From: Oenococcus sicerae | Lineage (GTDB): Bacteria > Bacillota > Bacilli > Lactobacillales > Lactobacillaceae | Assembly (NCBI RefSeq): GCF_004102045.2 | Contig: NZ_CP029684.2 | Location: forward strand, 372,001-436,000 | Direction: 5' to 3' | Length of the DNA: 64,000 nt | Shown here: positions 45,877 to 55,868 of the stretch, piece after piece | Position numbering within the stretch: the stretch's first letter is position 1 | How the letters are laid out: each line of letters starts with the position of its first letter | The notes under the pieces: generated by a model | What the model was told of the DNA's origin: nothing | The model's database searches: none | The model's input: only the letters and a program-made list of their open reading frames with translations | Position numbers and translations under genes: made by a program

Positions 45877-45900
45877 ATGAAAGCACTTTCATAATATAAT
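45877..45900 (+). promoter_or_regulatory. CcpA cre site over the promoter of the sugar ABC operon
   Basis: ATGAAAGCACTTTCAT (45877-45892) is a near-perfect palindrome matching the cre consensus, with GCAC in place of GCGC at the centre. TATAAT follows at 45895-45900. Placement just upstream of the -10 predicts catabolite repression of the downstream transporter. Confidence 0.8.
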
Positions 45901-45969
45901 GGACTTAGCACCATTGTTTTCAATAGTTCGGATGTCACTCTTTATGCCCTTGACTGGAGGTGAGTATCT

Positions 45970-47253
45970 ATGCACTTTAAGAAAATTTCTTTGTGGTTAT
46001 TATCATTTTTTTGTTTGATCTCTCTTAGTTATTTAGGCTTATCTAATCGGCAGTCAAGCAGCAACAGCACAACGATTGATTTCTTCAATCAAAAGCCTGA
46101 AGTTGCTGAGAGTTATCAGCATTTAGCAAAACTTTATCAAAAATCCCACCCCAATATTAAAATCAAAGTTACGACCGTGGGAAACAGCAATGGTGCCTCT
46201 GCGCTGCAAGCAAAATTTATTTCCGGCGATGCGCCAGATCTTGTCATGCTGGGTGGTTTGCCAGAAGTTGACCGCTATCATAATAGATTGATCTCATTAG
46301 ATAACATGGCCATTCAGAAAAAAATCATACCTTCGTTAAAAAGCGGTGGTCGAATTTACGGCAAAATTTTAGGCATACCTGTCGATCTAGAAGGCTACGG
46401 CTGGTCATACAATAAAGCTGTTTTCCGTAAAGCCGGCATTGATGTCAAACAGATTCACGACTACGCTAGTTTTAAAGCAGCTGTTCAAAAAATTGCGAGC
46501 CAAGAAAAGCAACTGCATTTGTCAGGCATCTTTGCCTTCAATGGCGCCGATACAGCTTCAATTAGTTCTTTTTCAGCACAATTTTTGTCGCAAGCCTATC
46601 ACAATAATTTGACGAAAGCCTATCATAGCCAAAATTTAGATTGGCAATATAGCAAACAAATGAAGGCTTATACGGATCTGATAAAAAAATATAACGTACA
46701 GCCGATCTTATCTGTCCGCTATGATGCTTCAGTCGAAGACCTGTTTTTCAATGGTAAAGTCGCCATGGTGCCGCAAGGCAATTGGATCATTCCGACCTTA
46801 GACGGCTTAAAGAAAAATTTCACTAAAGACAATCTCGGTATGCTGCCTTACTACGTCAAAGGTCGATCAAAAATCATGACCGGTTCATCTTGGTATATCG
46901 GTATCACTAACGAACATCCAGCCAAAGAAAAAGCAGCCAAAGCTTTCCTGAATTGGATGTACACATCGACCGCCAGCGAGAATGTGATCGTTAACGAAAT
47001 GCGCTATGTGCCAGCCACGATCAATTTTCCTTTAAGCAAGCTGCCAGATCCTGTTTCCAAAGAAATTTATAAGATCGGCACCAGCAAACAGGCTTCGGTT
47101 CCTGTTCATAAACAATTTCCTAATGGTTTCAGCCAAGAAGTGATCGGCCCGAATATGCAACGCTACTTCGCAAATAAAATGAGCTGGCAGAATTTCATTG
47201 ACCAGACTAGCCGCAAATATAATCAGTTGCGGCAAATTCAAGGAGGTAAATGA
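45970..47253 (+). CDS. Sugar ABC transporter substrate-binding protein (family 1)
   Basis: A 427-residue extracytoplasmic binding protein. An N-terminal hydrophobic segment (about residues 7-24) acts as signal or anchor; a Cys at residue 15 lacks a good lipobox. The mature part has the family 1 pattern (TIDFFNQKPEV ... YQKSHPNIKIKV ... FISGDAPDLVMLGG). GGAGGTGAG precedes ATG. Oligosaccharides or glycosides are likely substrates. It overlaps the first permease gene by 4 bp. Confidence 0.9.
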   Translation: MHFKKISLWLLSFFCLISLSYLGLSNRQSSSNSTTIDFFNQKPEVAESYQHLAKLYQKSHPNIKIKVTTVGNSNGASALQAKFISGDAPDLVMLGGLPEVDRYHNRLISLDNMAIQKKIIPSLKSGGRIYGKILGIPVDLEGYGWSYNKAVFRKAGIDVKQIHDYASFKAAVQKIASQEKQLHLSGIFAFNGADTASISSFSAQFLSQAYHNNLTKAYHSQNLDWQYSKQMKAYTDLIKKYNVQPILSVRYDASVEDLFFNGKVAMVPQGNWIIPTLDGLKKNFTKDNLGMLPYYVKGRSKIMTGSSWYIGITNEHPAKEKAAKAFLNWMYTSTASENVIVNEMRYVPATINFPLSKLPDPVSKEIYKIGTSKQASVPVHKQFPNGFSQEVIGPNMQRYFANKMSWQNFIDQTSRKYNQLRQIQGGK

Positions 47254-48116
47254 TGTTTGCAAAAAAATATGATTATTGGCTATTTGTGCTACCGAGCTTA
47301 TTACTCATTGGCATCGTCATCATCATTCCTTTTTTGATCGGTATTTATTATTCTTTCACCAACTCCAATGGCATTAGCGCAACTTGGATCGGTTTGAAAA
47401 ATTATATCCTGCTTTTTAACGACACTAATTTTCTGCAAAGCTGTGCTTTAACTCTGTCATTCTCTCTTTTGTCAATTGTCGGCATTAATTGGATCGCCTT
47501 GAGCTTTGCCTTATTGGTCACACATCGCAATAATCGTTTGAATCGACTTTTGCGGACAATTTTTTTCATTCCTAATCTGATCGGCGGCATTCTTTTAGGA
47601 TTCATCTGGCAGTTTATTTTCGTACAAGTCTTTGGTGCTATCGGCAGCCAGTTGCACCTCTCTTTTTTCAACGGCTGGCTCAGTTCACCAACGACCGGTC
47701 TATGGGGACTGGTCATTCTTTTTTGGTGGCAAATGAGCGGTTATGTCATGCTGATCTATATTGCATTTTTGAACGCTATCCCGATCAGCACGATCGAATC
47801 GGCTCAATTGGATGGTGCTAACGAAGGACAGATCTTCTGGCACATCAGGCTGCCGCAATTAGCGCCAGCGTTCACGATCAGTTTGTTTTTAACATTGGCA
47901 AATTCCTTTAAACTCTACGAGCAGAACTTAGCCTTGACCAACGGCGGTCCATATCGCTCAACTGAAATGATCTCGATGAATATTTACAACACGGCCTTTG
48001 TCAATTACCAGCAGGGCTATGCACAAGCAGCTGGTATTCTGTTATTCATATTCGTAGCATTGGTTTCGTTTGGCCAGCTATATTTCTCGAGAAAGGGGGA
48101 GAAAAATGAAGACTAA
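47250..48116 (+). CDS. Sugar ABC transporter permease (MalF type)
   Basis: A 288-residue permease with six hydrophobic helices and the EAA-type loop near the C-terminus (ESAQLDGANEGQIFWHIRLPQLAP), where the ATPase docks. It lies between the binding-protein gene and the second permease, overlapping both, so all three are one operon. Confidence 0.92.
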   Translation: MMFAKKYDYWLFVLPSLLLIGIVIIIPFLIGIYYSFTNSNGISATWIGLKNYILLFNDTNFLQSCALTLSFSLLSIVGINWIALSFALLVTHRNNRLNRLLRTIFFIPNLIGGILLGFIWQFIFVQVFGAIGSQLHLSFFNGWLSSPTTGLWGLVILFWWQMSGYVMLIYIAFLNAIPISTIESAQLDGANEGQIFWHIRLPQLAPAFTISLFLTLANSFKLYEQNLALTNGGPYRSTEMISMNIYNTAFVNYQQGYAQAAGILLFIFVALVSFGQLYFSRKGEKNED

Positions 48117-48921
48117 ATTGGTGCGGACCGTCACAGTGCTGATCAGTGTTATTCTGGCTTTTTTCTGGCTTTATCCCTTTATTATCATTTTTATTAATTC
48201 TTTAAAAACAAAATCAGCGCTCTTCGCTAATCCACTGACGATTTCCAAATCATCTTTTAACAACTATATCCAAGCCTTTAAAGACCTGGATTTTGTCCAA
48301 AGTTTCTTTAATTCGCTGCTAATTACCGTTTCTAGTGTCATACTGATCACAATTTTAGCTTCTATGGCAGCTTATGCTTTGGCCAGAACAAACAGCAAAA
48401 TCAGTTCAATTATTTATTATTTATGCGCTGCGACAATGCTGATCCCTTTTCAATCCATTATGATCCCCTTGATTACTATTTTTGGGAAAATCGATTTCCT
48501 GAATCGTTTTAGCTTGATTTTAATGAACACTGGCCTGTCATTAAGTCTGTCAATTATTTTATATTATGGTGCATTTCTTGGTGTTCCTAGAAGCATTGAC
48601 GAAGCTGCCATGCTCGACGGTGCTAACACGATCAAAGCGTTCTTTGGCGTCATCTTGCCTGCAGTCGCACCAATGACCGGAACCGTGATTATTTTAAACG
48701 CCATGAAAATCTGGAACGATTACCTGCTTCCTTCTTTAGTGATCAATAAAGATGGTATGTATACGATCCCGATCAAAATGTATTATTTTTTCAGCGAGAC
48801 TAACAGCCAATGGCAGTTGGCCTTGGCTGGTTTAGTCCTGGCTATCATGCCGATCATCATCTTGTTTATTCTGCTGCAAAAGCAAATCATGCACAGCGCT
48901 ACTGAAGGCGCTATTCAATAG
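48106..48921 (+). CDS. Sugar ABC transporter permease (MalG type)
   Basis: A 271-residue permease with an EAA loop (DEAAMLDGANTIKAFFGVILPAVAP). I start at ATG 48106, preceded by GGGGGAG, rather than at the in-frame codon at 48070. No ATPase gene follows, so the importer must borrow a shared MsmK/MalK-type ATPase encoded elsewhere, as is common in lactic acid bacteria. Confidence 0.92.
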   Translation: MKTKLVRTVTVLISVILAFFWLYPFIIIFINSLKTKSALFANPLTISKSSFNNYIQAFKDLDFVQSFFNSLLITVSSVILITILASMAAYALARTNSKISSIIYYLCAATMLIPFQSIMIPLITIFGKIDFLNRFSLILMNTGLSLSLSIILYYGAFLGVPRSIDEAAMLDGANTIKAFFGVILPAVAPMTGTVIILNAMKIWNDYLLPSLVINKDGMYTIPIKMYYFFSETNSQWQLALAGLVLAIMPIIILFILLQKQIMHSATEGAIQ

Positions 48922-48992
48922 CAACTTATTCAAATTTTAGTGCTTGTGTGATTTATGTTGTACAATTGTCGACAATGCAGGAGATGAGCGGG

Positions 48993-50615
48993 ATGAATCA
49001 GGCTAGTGCTAATAAAAATCTGAATTTTAAATGGGTCGTTAAAAATCTACCCTGGTGGGTATCGCTGTTCGTCATTTTATTTGCAATCGGCGGTTCTTTT
49101 GAAGGCGTGATCAACGGTTATGCTTTCGGACAGATCACAGCGATCGCAACCAATGGCGTTAAAAATATCTGGTTATTTGTTGGTTGTTTCGCTATGATTT
49201 ATTTTTTTATCTATACCAGTCTGTATCTTTTCATCCGCTTACAAAATAGCGCTGATAAGTACTTGAATATCGCCTGAAAAAAAGCGCTGATCCAAAATGC
49301 TTTTCTGACCAGCTATTCGGAAAAAGACACCAATAAAGTCTTAAATCAAATTACAGCCGATGCCAAGCAGATCGAGCAGCGCTATTTTTCAAGTTTAGCA
49401 ATGTTGATGCAGTCAGCCTTTGCAGCAATCGCATCAGCTTTCTTTGTTTTAAAAATAAATTTCGTTTTAGCCATCATTAGCATGATTTTTGCAGCCTTAA
49501 GTATATTGCCATCTATCTTTGGCGGTGCAATGCTGGACAGAGCTTCTTTAAAATGGTCGAATGCCAACAAAAGTTATCTGGGTCGTCTGAAAGAAGTCTT
49601 AGCTGGTGTTGATATTATTAAAAATTACCAAGCTGAGAAACAGATTTTAAAATCAACTAACAACAAACTTGTTGGCAGCGAAAATGACTACGAATCATTA
49701 AATAATAAACAGTTTTTGTTTCAATATTTCGCTTGGCTGCTGGCTGTGGTTTCAATGATCGGCCCTTTGGCTTTCGGCCTGTATTTTCGTCAAGTTGGCC
49801 TTTTTAATGTCACGATCAGTACGATCATCACCCTGCTGTCAAGCAGCAGCAGTGTTGTCAGCAATTTAAGATCAGCAATTCAATATTTTTCTGCAATCAA
49901 AGCGACACACGCGTTAAGACAAGCAATCATTCCAAATGCCGAGACACATGACCAGTCGTCAGCAGCGCCATTACCTAGCAAACCAGAATTAACGATCAAG
50001 GATCTTTCCTTTGCTTACAAAAATCATGCGATTTTGGATGATGTTTCCCTATCGTTGCCTTATGGCGAAAAGCTGCTTCTGAGCGGCGATTCCGGTACCG
50101 GCAAGTCGACTTTTTTAAATTTATTAACGAATAAGCTGCTGGCACAAAAAGGCAGCATCACGCTTGGTCAGCAGCAGATTCGCGCCAATGATTACGCCTA
50201 CATTACGCAGCAGAATTGGGTTTTTGACGCTAGTGTTCGTGACAACCTCACACTAGATCAAAATTTTTCTGATCAGCAATTAGTAGAAAGTTTAAAAGAG
50301 GTCAATCTCGATCAAGAACTAAGCAATGACCCACTGGACTATCAGTGCGGTGAGGAAGGTAAAAATCTTTCCGGTGGTCAAAAACAAAGACTGTCAATCG
50401 CACGCGCCCTATTGAGAAAACGCCCCCTACTATTGTTAGACGAGATCACAGCGGCGCTCGATGATCGTAATTCCGAACGTTTAAGAAATATTATTTATCA
50501 ATTACCACAAACGATTATTGAAATCGCTCATCATTACAATGACCAACAGATCGCAGAAAATCAGGTGTTGCACGTTCAATTACGAGCGGGGAAAATCGTT
50601 AAAGTACTTGGCTAA
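48993..50615 (+). pseudogene. ABC exporter (TMD-ATPase fusion), paralogue of 39638-41241, with internal TGA
   Basis: ATG 48993 follows AGGAG at about 9 nt. The frame is continuous to 50615 (540 codons) except for TGA at 49275-49277 after YLNIA, where the paralogue has a leucine. The rest is intact: six-helix membrane domain, Walker A SGDSGTGKST, signature LSGGQKQRLSIARALL, Walker B LLLLDEITAALD. Gene order and sequence show it is a copy of the LanKC-linked transporter. A TACAAT -10 lies at 48961-48966. Confidence 0.87.
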
Positions 50616-50645
50616 GGTGAGGATCGTCTCTTGTTTGCTACCAGA

Positions 50646-51428
50646 CTAATCTAAATATTTATCGCGCAAACGATCCAGCTGATCCTGATCAAGGTCAAGA
50701 TAGCGTTTTAAATAATTTTCCGGGCTGCCAGCTAGCTGAATCATTGCCGAAAAAGCATTTTCCAAATAATCTCGATCCGTCAGCCAAAAGCCTTTAAAAT
50801 TATCAATATCAATCTCGCTGGCCTGGTGACGGACTAAGCGTGCTAATTCAGCCTCATTTTCTGTCTGATTATAATCATCCGTTAAGACATAATCCTGAAA
50901 AACAGTCTCTTTATCGACACCTAAAGCAGTCAAAAAAAGGGCCGTCCCCACGCCAGTACGGTCTTTTCCTTTTGTACAGTGAAATAAAATCGCGCCCTCT
51001 TCATTTGCTAATAAATAATTAAAAAACTGTCGGTAAGCCCTTTGGGAAAAATTATCTGTGATCAGACGTTCATAAGTCTGCATCATTTGCTGATAGGCAA
51101 AACCCGAACTGTGTGCAAGCTGGTGCATTTGTTCGCGGCTGAGCGTTGAGTAAGTTGTATCCTCGTCTAAAACAGGCAGCTCGATATCCTCAACCGAGTC
51201 TGGATAAATATCCGGATCATTCAAGCGCTCATCTAGCGTTCGAAAATCAATGATTTGATGAATACGATGGTGCTTTAAAACTTTTAAATCATGACTGGTC
51301 AAATGCGTTAAAGCAGCCGCTCGAAAATTCTTGCCCCATGTCGTCTTCCGACCATCAAAACCTATATAGCCGCCTAAATCACGGAAATTACTGGCACCTT
51401 TGATATTTAAAGCACGTTTTTCAAACAT
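50646..51428 (-). CDS. Tyrosine/serine protein phosphatase-like protein
   Basis: A 260-residue protein of the Y_phosphatase3 family. The N-terminal NFRDLGGY motif and the catalytic P-loop HCTKGKDRTG (Cys-X5-Arg) are complete, so it should be active as a phosphatase toward phosphotyrosine or small phosphate esters. It is separated from upp by a terminator. No signal peptide is seen. Confidence 0.87.
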   Translation of the reverse strand: MFEKRALNIKGASNFRDLGGYIGFDGRKTTWGKNFRAAALTHLTSHDLKVLKHHRIHQIIDFRTLDERLNDPDIYPDSVEDIELPVLDEDTTYSTLSREQMHQLAHSSGFAYQQMMQTYERLITDNFSQRAYRQFFNYLLANEEGAILFHCTKGKDRTGVGTALFLTALGVDKETVFQDYVLTDDYNQTENEAELARLVRHQASEIDIDNFKGFWLTDRDYLENAFSAMIQLAGSPENYLKRYLDLDQDQLDRLRDKYLD

Positions 51429-51436
51429 ATCACCTC

Positions 51437-51460
51437 AAAAGAAAAGCCGCCAGAGCGGCT
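51437..51460 (-). terminator. Terminator of upp
   Basis: AGCCGC pairs with GCGGCT around a 4-nt loop, followed by TTTTCTTTT on the minus strand, just past the upp stop. Confidence 0.85.
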
Positions 51461-51464
51461 GAAA

Positions 51465-52094
51465 TTATTTTGTTCCAAACAAGCGATCACCGGCATCGCC
51501 AAGGCCTGGCACGATATAACCATTTGCATTCAAGTGATCATCAAGTGCAGCTGCAAAAATATCAACGTCCGGATTAGCCGCTTGAACAGCTTTAACGCCT
51601 TCCGGCGCAGCAACAAGGACCATTAATTTAATATACTTAGCGCCACGCTTTTTCAGAGCAGCAATCGCATCCTTGGCAGAACCACCAGTCGCCAGCATTG
51701 GATCGACTACGATGACTTCACGCTTATCAATGTCCTCTGGCAGCTTAACAAAATATTCGTGCGGTTCTAAAGTCTTCTCATCACGGTACATGCCGATATG
51801 TCCAATTCTTGCCGCCGGAATCAATTTAACAACACCGTCAACCATGCCAAGACCGGCACGCAGAATTGGTACGATCGCAACTTTTTTGCCGGTTAATTGC
51901 TTAACTGTTGCATGAGCTACGGGTGTATCGATCTCAACATCCTCTAATTGCATATCGCGGCTGACTTCATAAGCCATTAAAGTCGCGATCTCGTCAACTA
52001 AGTCGCGGAAATCTTTCGTACTTGTATTCTTATCGCGTAAAATTCGCAATTTATGTTGAATCAGCGGATGATCAATTACTGTAAATTTAGACAT
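51465..52094 (-). CDS. upp: Uracil phosphoribosyltransferase
   Basis: Salvages uracil to UMP with PRPP. The 209-residue protein has the PRPP motif [12 protein letters not shown] and the uracil-binding C-terminal [12 protein letters not shown]. Start ATG 52094 (protein beginning [10 protein letters not shown]) follows AAGGG at 10 nt; an upstream extension overlapping tsaC is not supported. Confidence 0.95.
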   Translation of the reverse strand: MSKFTVIDHPLIQHKLRILRDKNTSTKDFRDLVDEIATLMAYEVSRDMQLEDVEIDTPVAHATVKQLTGKKVAIVPILRAGLGMVDGVVKLIPAARIGHIGMYRDEKTLEPHEYFVKLPEDIDKREVIVVDPMLATGGSAKDAIAALKKRGAKYIKLMVLVAAPEGVKAVQAANPDVDIFAAALDDHLNANGYIVPGLGDAGDRLFGTK

Positions 52095-52119
52095 TTTTTT
52101 AAAACCCTTTTCTATACTA

Positions 52120-53136
52120 TCATTTAGACTCGAAATGTTGACCACCAGCTGACTTTTCCAAACGATTCATATACGCCTCGCCAATACCTTGAAGGGGCAG
52201 GCCTTCGACATAAATTCGTTTCACTTCTTTTTGATCATCAAAAAATCTTAAAGCCGAGAACAATTCTTCAGTCGCCGAGGCAGCTGTCTCGCCCAAAGAC
52301 CAAGAATCCTGCCTGCCAATTTCTAATCTGGCCAAACTATCATCTAAAGCCGCAACGACATCCCCCTTTTGCAAGTTTTTTTTCAGATCACCTATGTCTA
52401 ATTTAGTGAAAATAACGACTTCTTTGCTAGGCGCATAATGACGATACTTCATGCCAGGTGCCTTGGGTGCCATCCCGGCAGCAACTGAGATCGGACCAAC
52501 TGGATCAATTACTTTCTCAGCCAGGACTTCAGCAATATCATCAGCTGTTACGATCCCTGGGCGCAGAATCGTTGCCTGCTTCACCGACAGATCAACGATC
52601 GTTGATTCGACACCGACCGTCGTGGGACCATTATCAATGACCGCATCAATGCGACCAGCCATATCGTGTAGAACATGCTCCGCTGTAGTCGGTGACGGTT
52701 TCGTGGACAAATTTGCTGACGGACCAACGATCGGTTTTTTCAATAAGCCGATCAAAGTACGTGTTGCTGCGGTTTCCGGATTGCGAAAGGCAGCCGTTTT
52801 CAAACCTGCCGTCACATTATGCGGCAGCAGTTCATCGCTAATCAAAGGCAGGATCAGTGTCAGTGAACCCGGCCAAAATTTGCTAATTAATTTCTCGGCT
52901 CGCTGATTTTTTTTAGCAAACCGCCACAACATATTTTCATCAGACACGGTGACGATCAAAGGATTATCGTGAGGTCTATTTTTGGCGAGAAAAACTTTTT
53001 CGACAGCTGCAGAATTGGTTGCATCGGCGCCAATGCCGTAAACAGTTTCGGTCGGAAAAGCGATCACGCCGCCGTCAGCTAAAATATGAGCCGCAGTCTG
53101 CAAATCCTCGTCAGTTGTTTTCAATACTAATGTCAT
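52120..53136 (-). CDS. tsaC: L-threonylcarbamoyladenylate synthase (Sua5/YwlC type)
   Basis: Makes threonylcarbamoyl-AMP for the universal t6A37 tRNA modification. The 338-residue protein has the YrdC domain ([27 protein letters not shown]) plus the C-terminal Sua5 domain, so it is the long form. Start ATG 53136 follows GGAG at 9 nt. It sits 2 nt after prmC in the prfA-prmC-tsaC group conserved in Firmicutes. Confidence 0.93.
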   Translation of the reverse strand: MTLVLKTTDEDLQTAAHILADGGVIAFPTETVYGIGADATNSAAVEKVFLAKNRPHDNPLIVTVSDENMLWRFAKKNQRAEKLISKFWPGSLTLILPLISDELLPHNVTAGLKTAAFRNPETAATRTLIGLLKKPIVGPSANLSTKPSPTTAEHVLHDMAGRIDAVIDNGPTTVGVESTIVDLSVKQATILRPGIVTADDIAEVLAEKVIDPVGPISVAAGMAPKAPGMKYRHYAPSKEVVIFTKLDIGDLKKNLQKGDVVAALDDSLARLEIGRQDSWSLGETAASATEELFSALRFFDDQKEVKRIYVEGLPLQGIGEAYMNRLEKSAGGQHFESK

Positions 53137-53138
53137 TT

Positions 53139-53966
53139 TTAATTTCTCCATCCAATAAATCGATCTAATCCAGCCATATCTTGAAAAATCGTTGCCTCAG
53201 CTTTGGGAAAGTTCGCTTTAATTAATGCTTTTATTGCATCTCCTTGACGATAATCCATTTCCAAAATTGCGTAACCATCCGCTTTTAAATGCATCGTCAT
53301 CTGAGGAATCAAGCGACGATAAATATCTAAGCCATCCTGACCGGCAAATAAGGCTTTATGCGGCTCGAAATTAAGCACTTGATCATCAATGTCTGTTTCA
53401 TCTGTCTTGACATAAGGTGGATTAGAAACGATCAAATCAAAGCGTCCGTTCACATTTGCCAACAAATCAGATTTCATAAAGCGTACCTGCATCGCTGATA
53501 ATCTTTGCGAGTTTTTTTGTGCAACGGCTAGCGCATCATGGTCAATATCAACGGCCAAAACGTTTTTCGCCTTTAATTCCAGCGCCAGCGTAATCGCCAA
53601 GTTGCCACTGCCGGTGCCCACATCAAGAATTGAAAAATCTTGATCCAAAGGCAGCAGCACAGCATCTTTAACATGATCGATCAGTTCAGCCGTCTCAACT
53701 TCTGGAATCAGCACACGTTTATCAACGAAGAAATTGCGCCCGTAAAAATTCGAAAAACCCAAAATATATTGTACCGGATGACCAGACTCGACTTTTTTAA
53801 AATCGGTTCTCAATTTATTTTCAGTCTGCTTGGGAATATCATCAGCAAATTTCAGCAGCAACTCCGTATTGTTCAACTTTAATTCACCACGCAAAAAAAC
53901 GTCGATTGTTTGAAAATCAACTGACGTTTTAAAAAAATCATTTCTAATTTGACGTAAAGTAGCCAT
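53139..53966 (-). CDS. prmC: Release factor glutamine methyltransferase
   Basis: Methylates the GGQ glutamine of release factors. The 275-residue protein has a SAM motif LDVGTGSGNLAI and the catalytic SNPPY motif, plus the N-terminal helical domain that grips the release factor. It follows prfA, its substrate gene, at 15 nt. Confidence 0.95.
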   Translation of the reverse strand: MATLRQIRNDFFKTSVDFQTIDVFLRGELKLNNTELLLKFADDIPKQTENKLRTDFKKVESGHPVQYILGFSNFYGRNFFVDKRVLIPEVETAELIDHVKDAVLLPLDQDFSILDVGTGSGNLAITLALELKAKNVLAVDIDHDALAVAQKNSQRLSAMQVRFMKSDLLANVNGRFDLIVSNPPYVKTDETDIDDQVLNFEPHKALFAGQDGLDIYRRLIPQMTMHLKADGYAILEMDYRQGDAIKALIKANFPKAEATIFQDMAGLDRFIGWRN

Positions 53967-53981
53967 TAACTTTTATTATAG

Positions 53982-55055
53982 TTAAATCATCGCTTCTAGG
54001 CGCTTAGCTTGGTCTGCAATTATCAAAGCATCAATAATTTCTTCCAAATCGCCATTAATGACGCGGTCTAATTTGTTCAAAGTAAAGTTGATGCGGTGAT
54101 CAGTCACCCGATTCTGAGGAAAATTATAAGTACGGATTCGCTCAGAACGATCGCCGCTGCCAATTTTGCTGCGCCGTTGTTCATCGTATTCATCACGATT
54201 TTCCTGAGCAAAATGGTCATAGACACGCGAACGCAAAATTTGCCAAGCTTTGGCGCGATTCTGCTGCTGGGAACGCTGTTCTTGCATTTCAACTTTAATC
54301 CCTGTTGGCAAATGAACCAGCCGAACAGCCGAACTGGTTTTATTGATATGCTGGCCACCAGCACCAGAGGAACGATACACATCTTCTCTGACGTCTTTGG
54401 GATCAATTAGACCTTCTGTGTCAACATCCTCAAACTCCGGCATCACACCAACTGTGGCAGTACTCGTGTGGACTCGGCCTTGAGTCTCCGTGACAGGAAC
54501 GCGCTGCACGCGATGAGCACCGGATTCAAACTTCAATTTGCTATAAACATTCTCTCCAGAAATATTGACCACAACTTCTTTAAAACCACCAGCCTCGCCA
54601 GGCGTATCATCAACGATCTCAAAGTGCCAATTTTGCGACTGCGCATAATGTGCATACATTGATAAGAGATCGCCGGCAAATAAATTAGCTTCGTCCCCGC
54701 CAACAGCACCACGAATTTCCATGATGATATTTTTATCATCATTAGGATCCTTGGGTATCATCAAAATTTTCAGCTTTTCTGATAAAACTGTCTGCTGTGG
54801 CTCTAAAGCGGCTAATTCTGTTTTCGCTAAATCAGCCATTTCCTTATCAGCAAGCAGCCCTTTATCTTCAACGATTTGAGCTGTGATGTGTTCGTATTGG
54901 CGATAAACCTCAACCGTTGGTGTGATCGCACCGAGTTCTTTGGCATACTCCGTGTATTTATTGCTGTCGGAAATAACATCTGGATCAGCAAGCAATTCAT
55001 TTAATTCATCAAAACGATCAACGACATTTTGGATTTGTGCGAAAATTTTATCCAT
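53982..55055 (-). CDS. prfA: Peptide chain release factor 1
   Basis: Ends translation at UAA and UAG. The 357-residue protein carries the GGQ peptidyl-hydrolysis motif in SSGAGGQHINKT and the codon-recognition region. A TATACT -10 lies upstream on the minus strand near 55065. First gene of the prfA-prmC-tsaC operon. Confidence 0.96.
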   Translation of the reverse strand: MDKIFAQIQNVVDRFDELNELLADPDVISDSNKYTEYAKELGAITPTVEVYRQYEHITAQIVEDKGLLADKEMADLAKTELAALEPQQTVLSEKLKILMIPKDPNDDKNIIMEIRGAVGGDEANLFAGDLLSMYAHYAQSQNWHFEIVDDTPGEAGGFKEVVVNISGENVYSKLKFESGAHRVQRVPVTETQGRVHTSTATVGVMPEFEDVDTEGLIDPKDVREDVYRSSGAGGQHINKTSSAVRLVHLPTGIKVEMQEQRSQQQNRAKAWQILRSRVYDHFAQENRDEYDEQRRSKIGSGDRSERIRTYNFPQNRVTDHRINFTLNKLDRVINGDLEEIIDALIIADQAKRLEAMI

Positions 55056-55097
55056 CCATATCAGTATAAGATAGATGTTCTTTGAAAAAAGCAGTCT

Positions 55098-55868
55098 TTA
55101 AAACTTGCGAAAACGTTGATAACGTTGTTCGACTAATTGCTCAGGACTCAGCGCAAATAACTCGCTGAATGCTGAAAAAAGCTGCTGTTTTAAACCAGCA
55201 ATATCCAAAGGTTCCGGCAGAATCTGTTCAACAACGCCAGCATCCAACAAATCATGCGGTGTTAAACCCATCACTTCGGCAGCCTCCGCCGAGCGTTTAG
55301 CGTCCTTCCATAAAATCGAAGCAAAGCCCTCAGGGGACAAAACAGCATACTCACTATGCGCCGTCATCCAAACACGGTCACTGCTGGCCAAAGCTAACGC
55401 ACCACCGCTGCCGCCTTCACCAAATATAACTGCAATAACCGGCACTTTAAGACTCATCATGGTCGCAATCGATGAGGCGATCGCCTCTCCCTGACCGGCT
55501 TGTTCTGCATCAACGCCTGGAAAAGCACCAGGTGTATTGACCAAAGTTAAAACAGGTCGATGAAATTTTTCAGCCTCCCGCATCAAACGAATTGCTTTTC
55601 GGTAACCCCACGGTTCAGGACTACCAAAATGCGTTGCTAATCTGCTTTTGACATCATGACCTTTTTGAGTTGCGATCAAGGTCAGCGGTTTATCCAAAAG
55701 ATAACCAATACCAGCAATGATAGCTGGATCATCAGCTGTGTTTCGATCACCATGGAATTCATGAAAATCGGTCACTAATTGGTTGATCAGCGGCCAACTA
55801 TCTGTTTTATCATCACTGCGGGCTTGTTTCACAACTTCAGCGGCTGATAATTGTTGATCACTTGCCAT
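55098..55868 (-). CDS. accA: Acetyl-CoA carboxylase carboxyltransferase subunit alpha
   Basis: With AccD transfers CO2 from carboxybiotin to acetyl-CoA to give malonyl-CoA. The 256-residue protein has the crotonase-like fold with GGSGGALALAS and the VNTPGAFPG loop. Start ATG 55868 follows GGAGG at 7 nt and overlaps the end of accD. It is the last gene of the fatty acid cluster. Confidence 0.94.
   Translation of the reverse strand: MASDQQLSAAEVVKQARSDDKTDSWPLINQLVTDFHEFHGDRNTADDPAIIAGIGYLLDKPLTLIATQKGHDVKSRLATHFGSPEPWGYRKAIRLMREAEKFHRPVLTLVNTPGAFPGVDAEQAGQGEAIASSIATMMSLKVPVIAVIFGEGGSGGALALASSDRVWMTAHSEYAVLSPEGFASILWKDAKRSAEAAEVMGLTPHDLLDAGVVEQILPEPLDIAGLKQQLFSAFSELFALSPEQLVEQRYQRFRKF

Noticed and set aside
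48961-48977. TTGTCGACAA palindrome before the second ABC exporter as an operator
   Set aside because: Too short and not repeated near the paralogue; could be chance.
54096-54410. ORFs on both strands inside prfA
   Set aside because: Overlap fully with the conserved prfA frame; the prfA product is clearly the real one.
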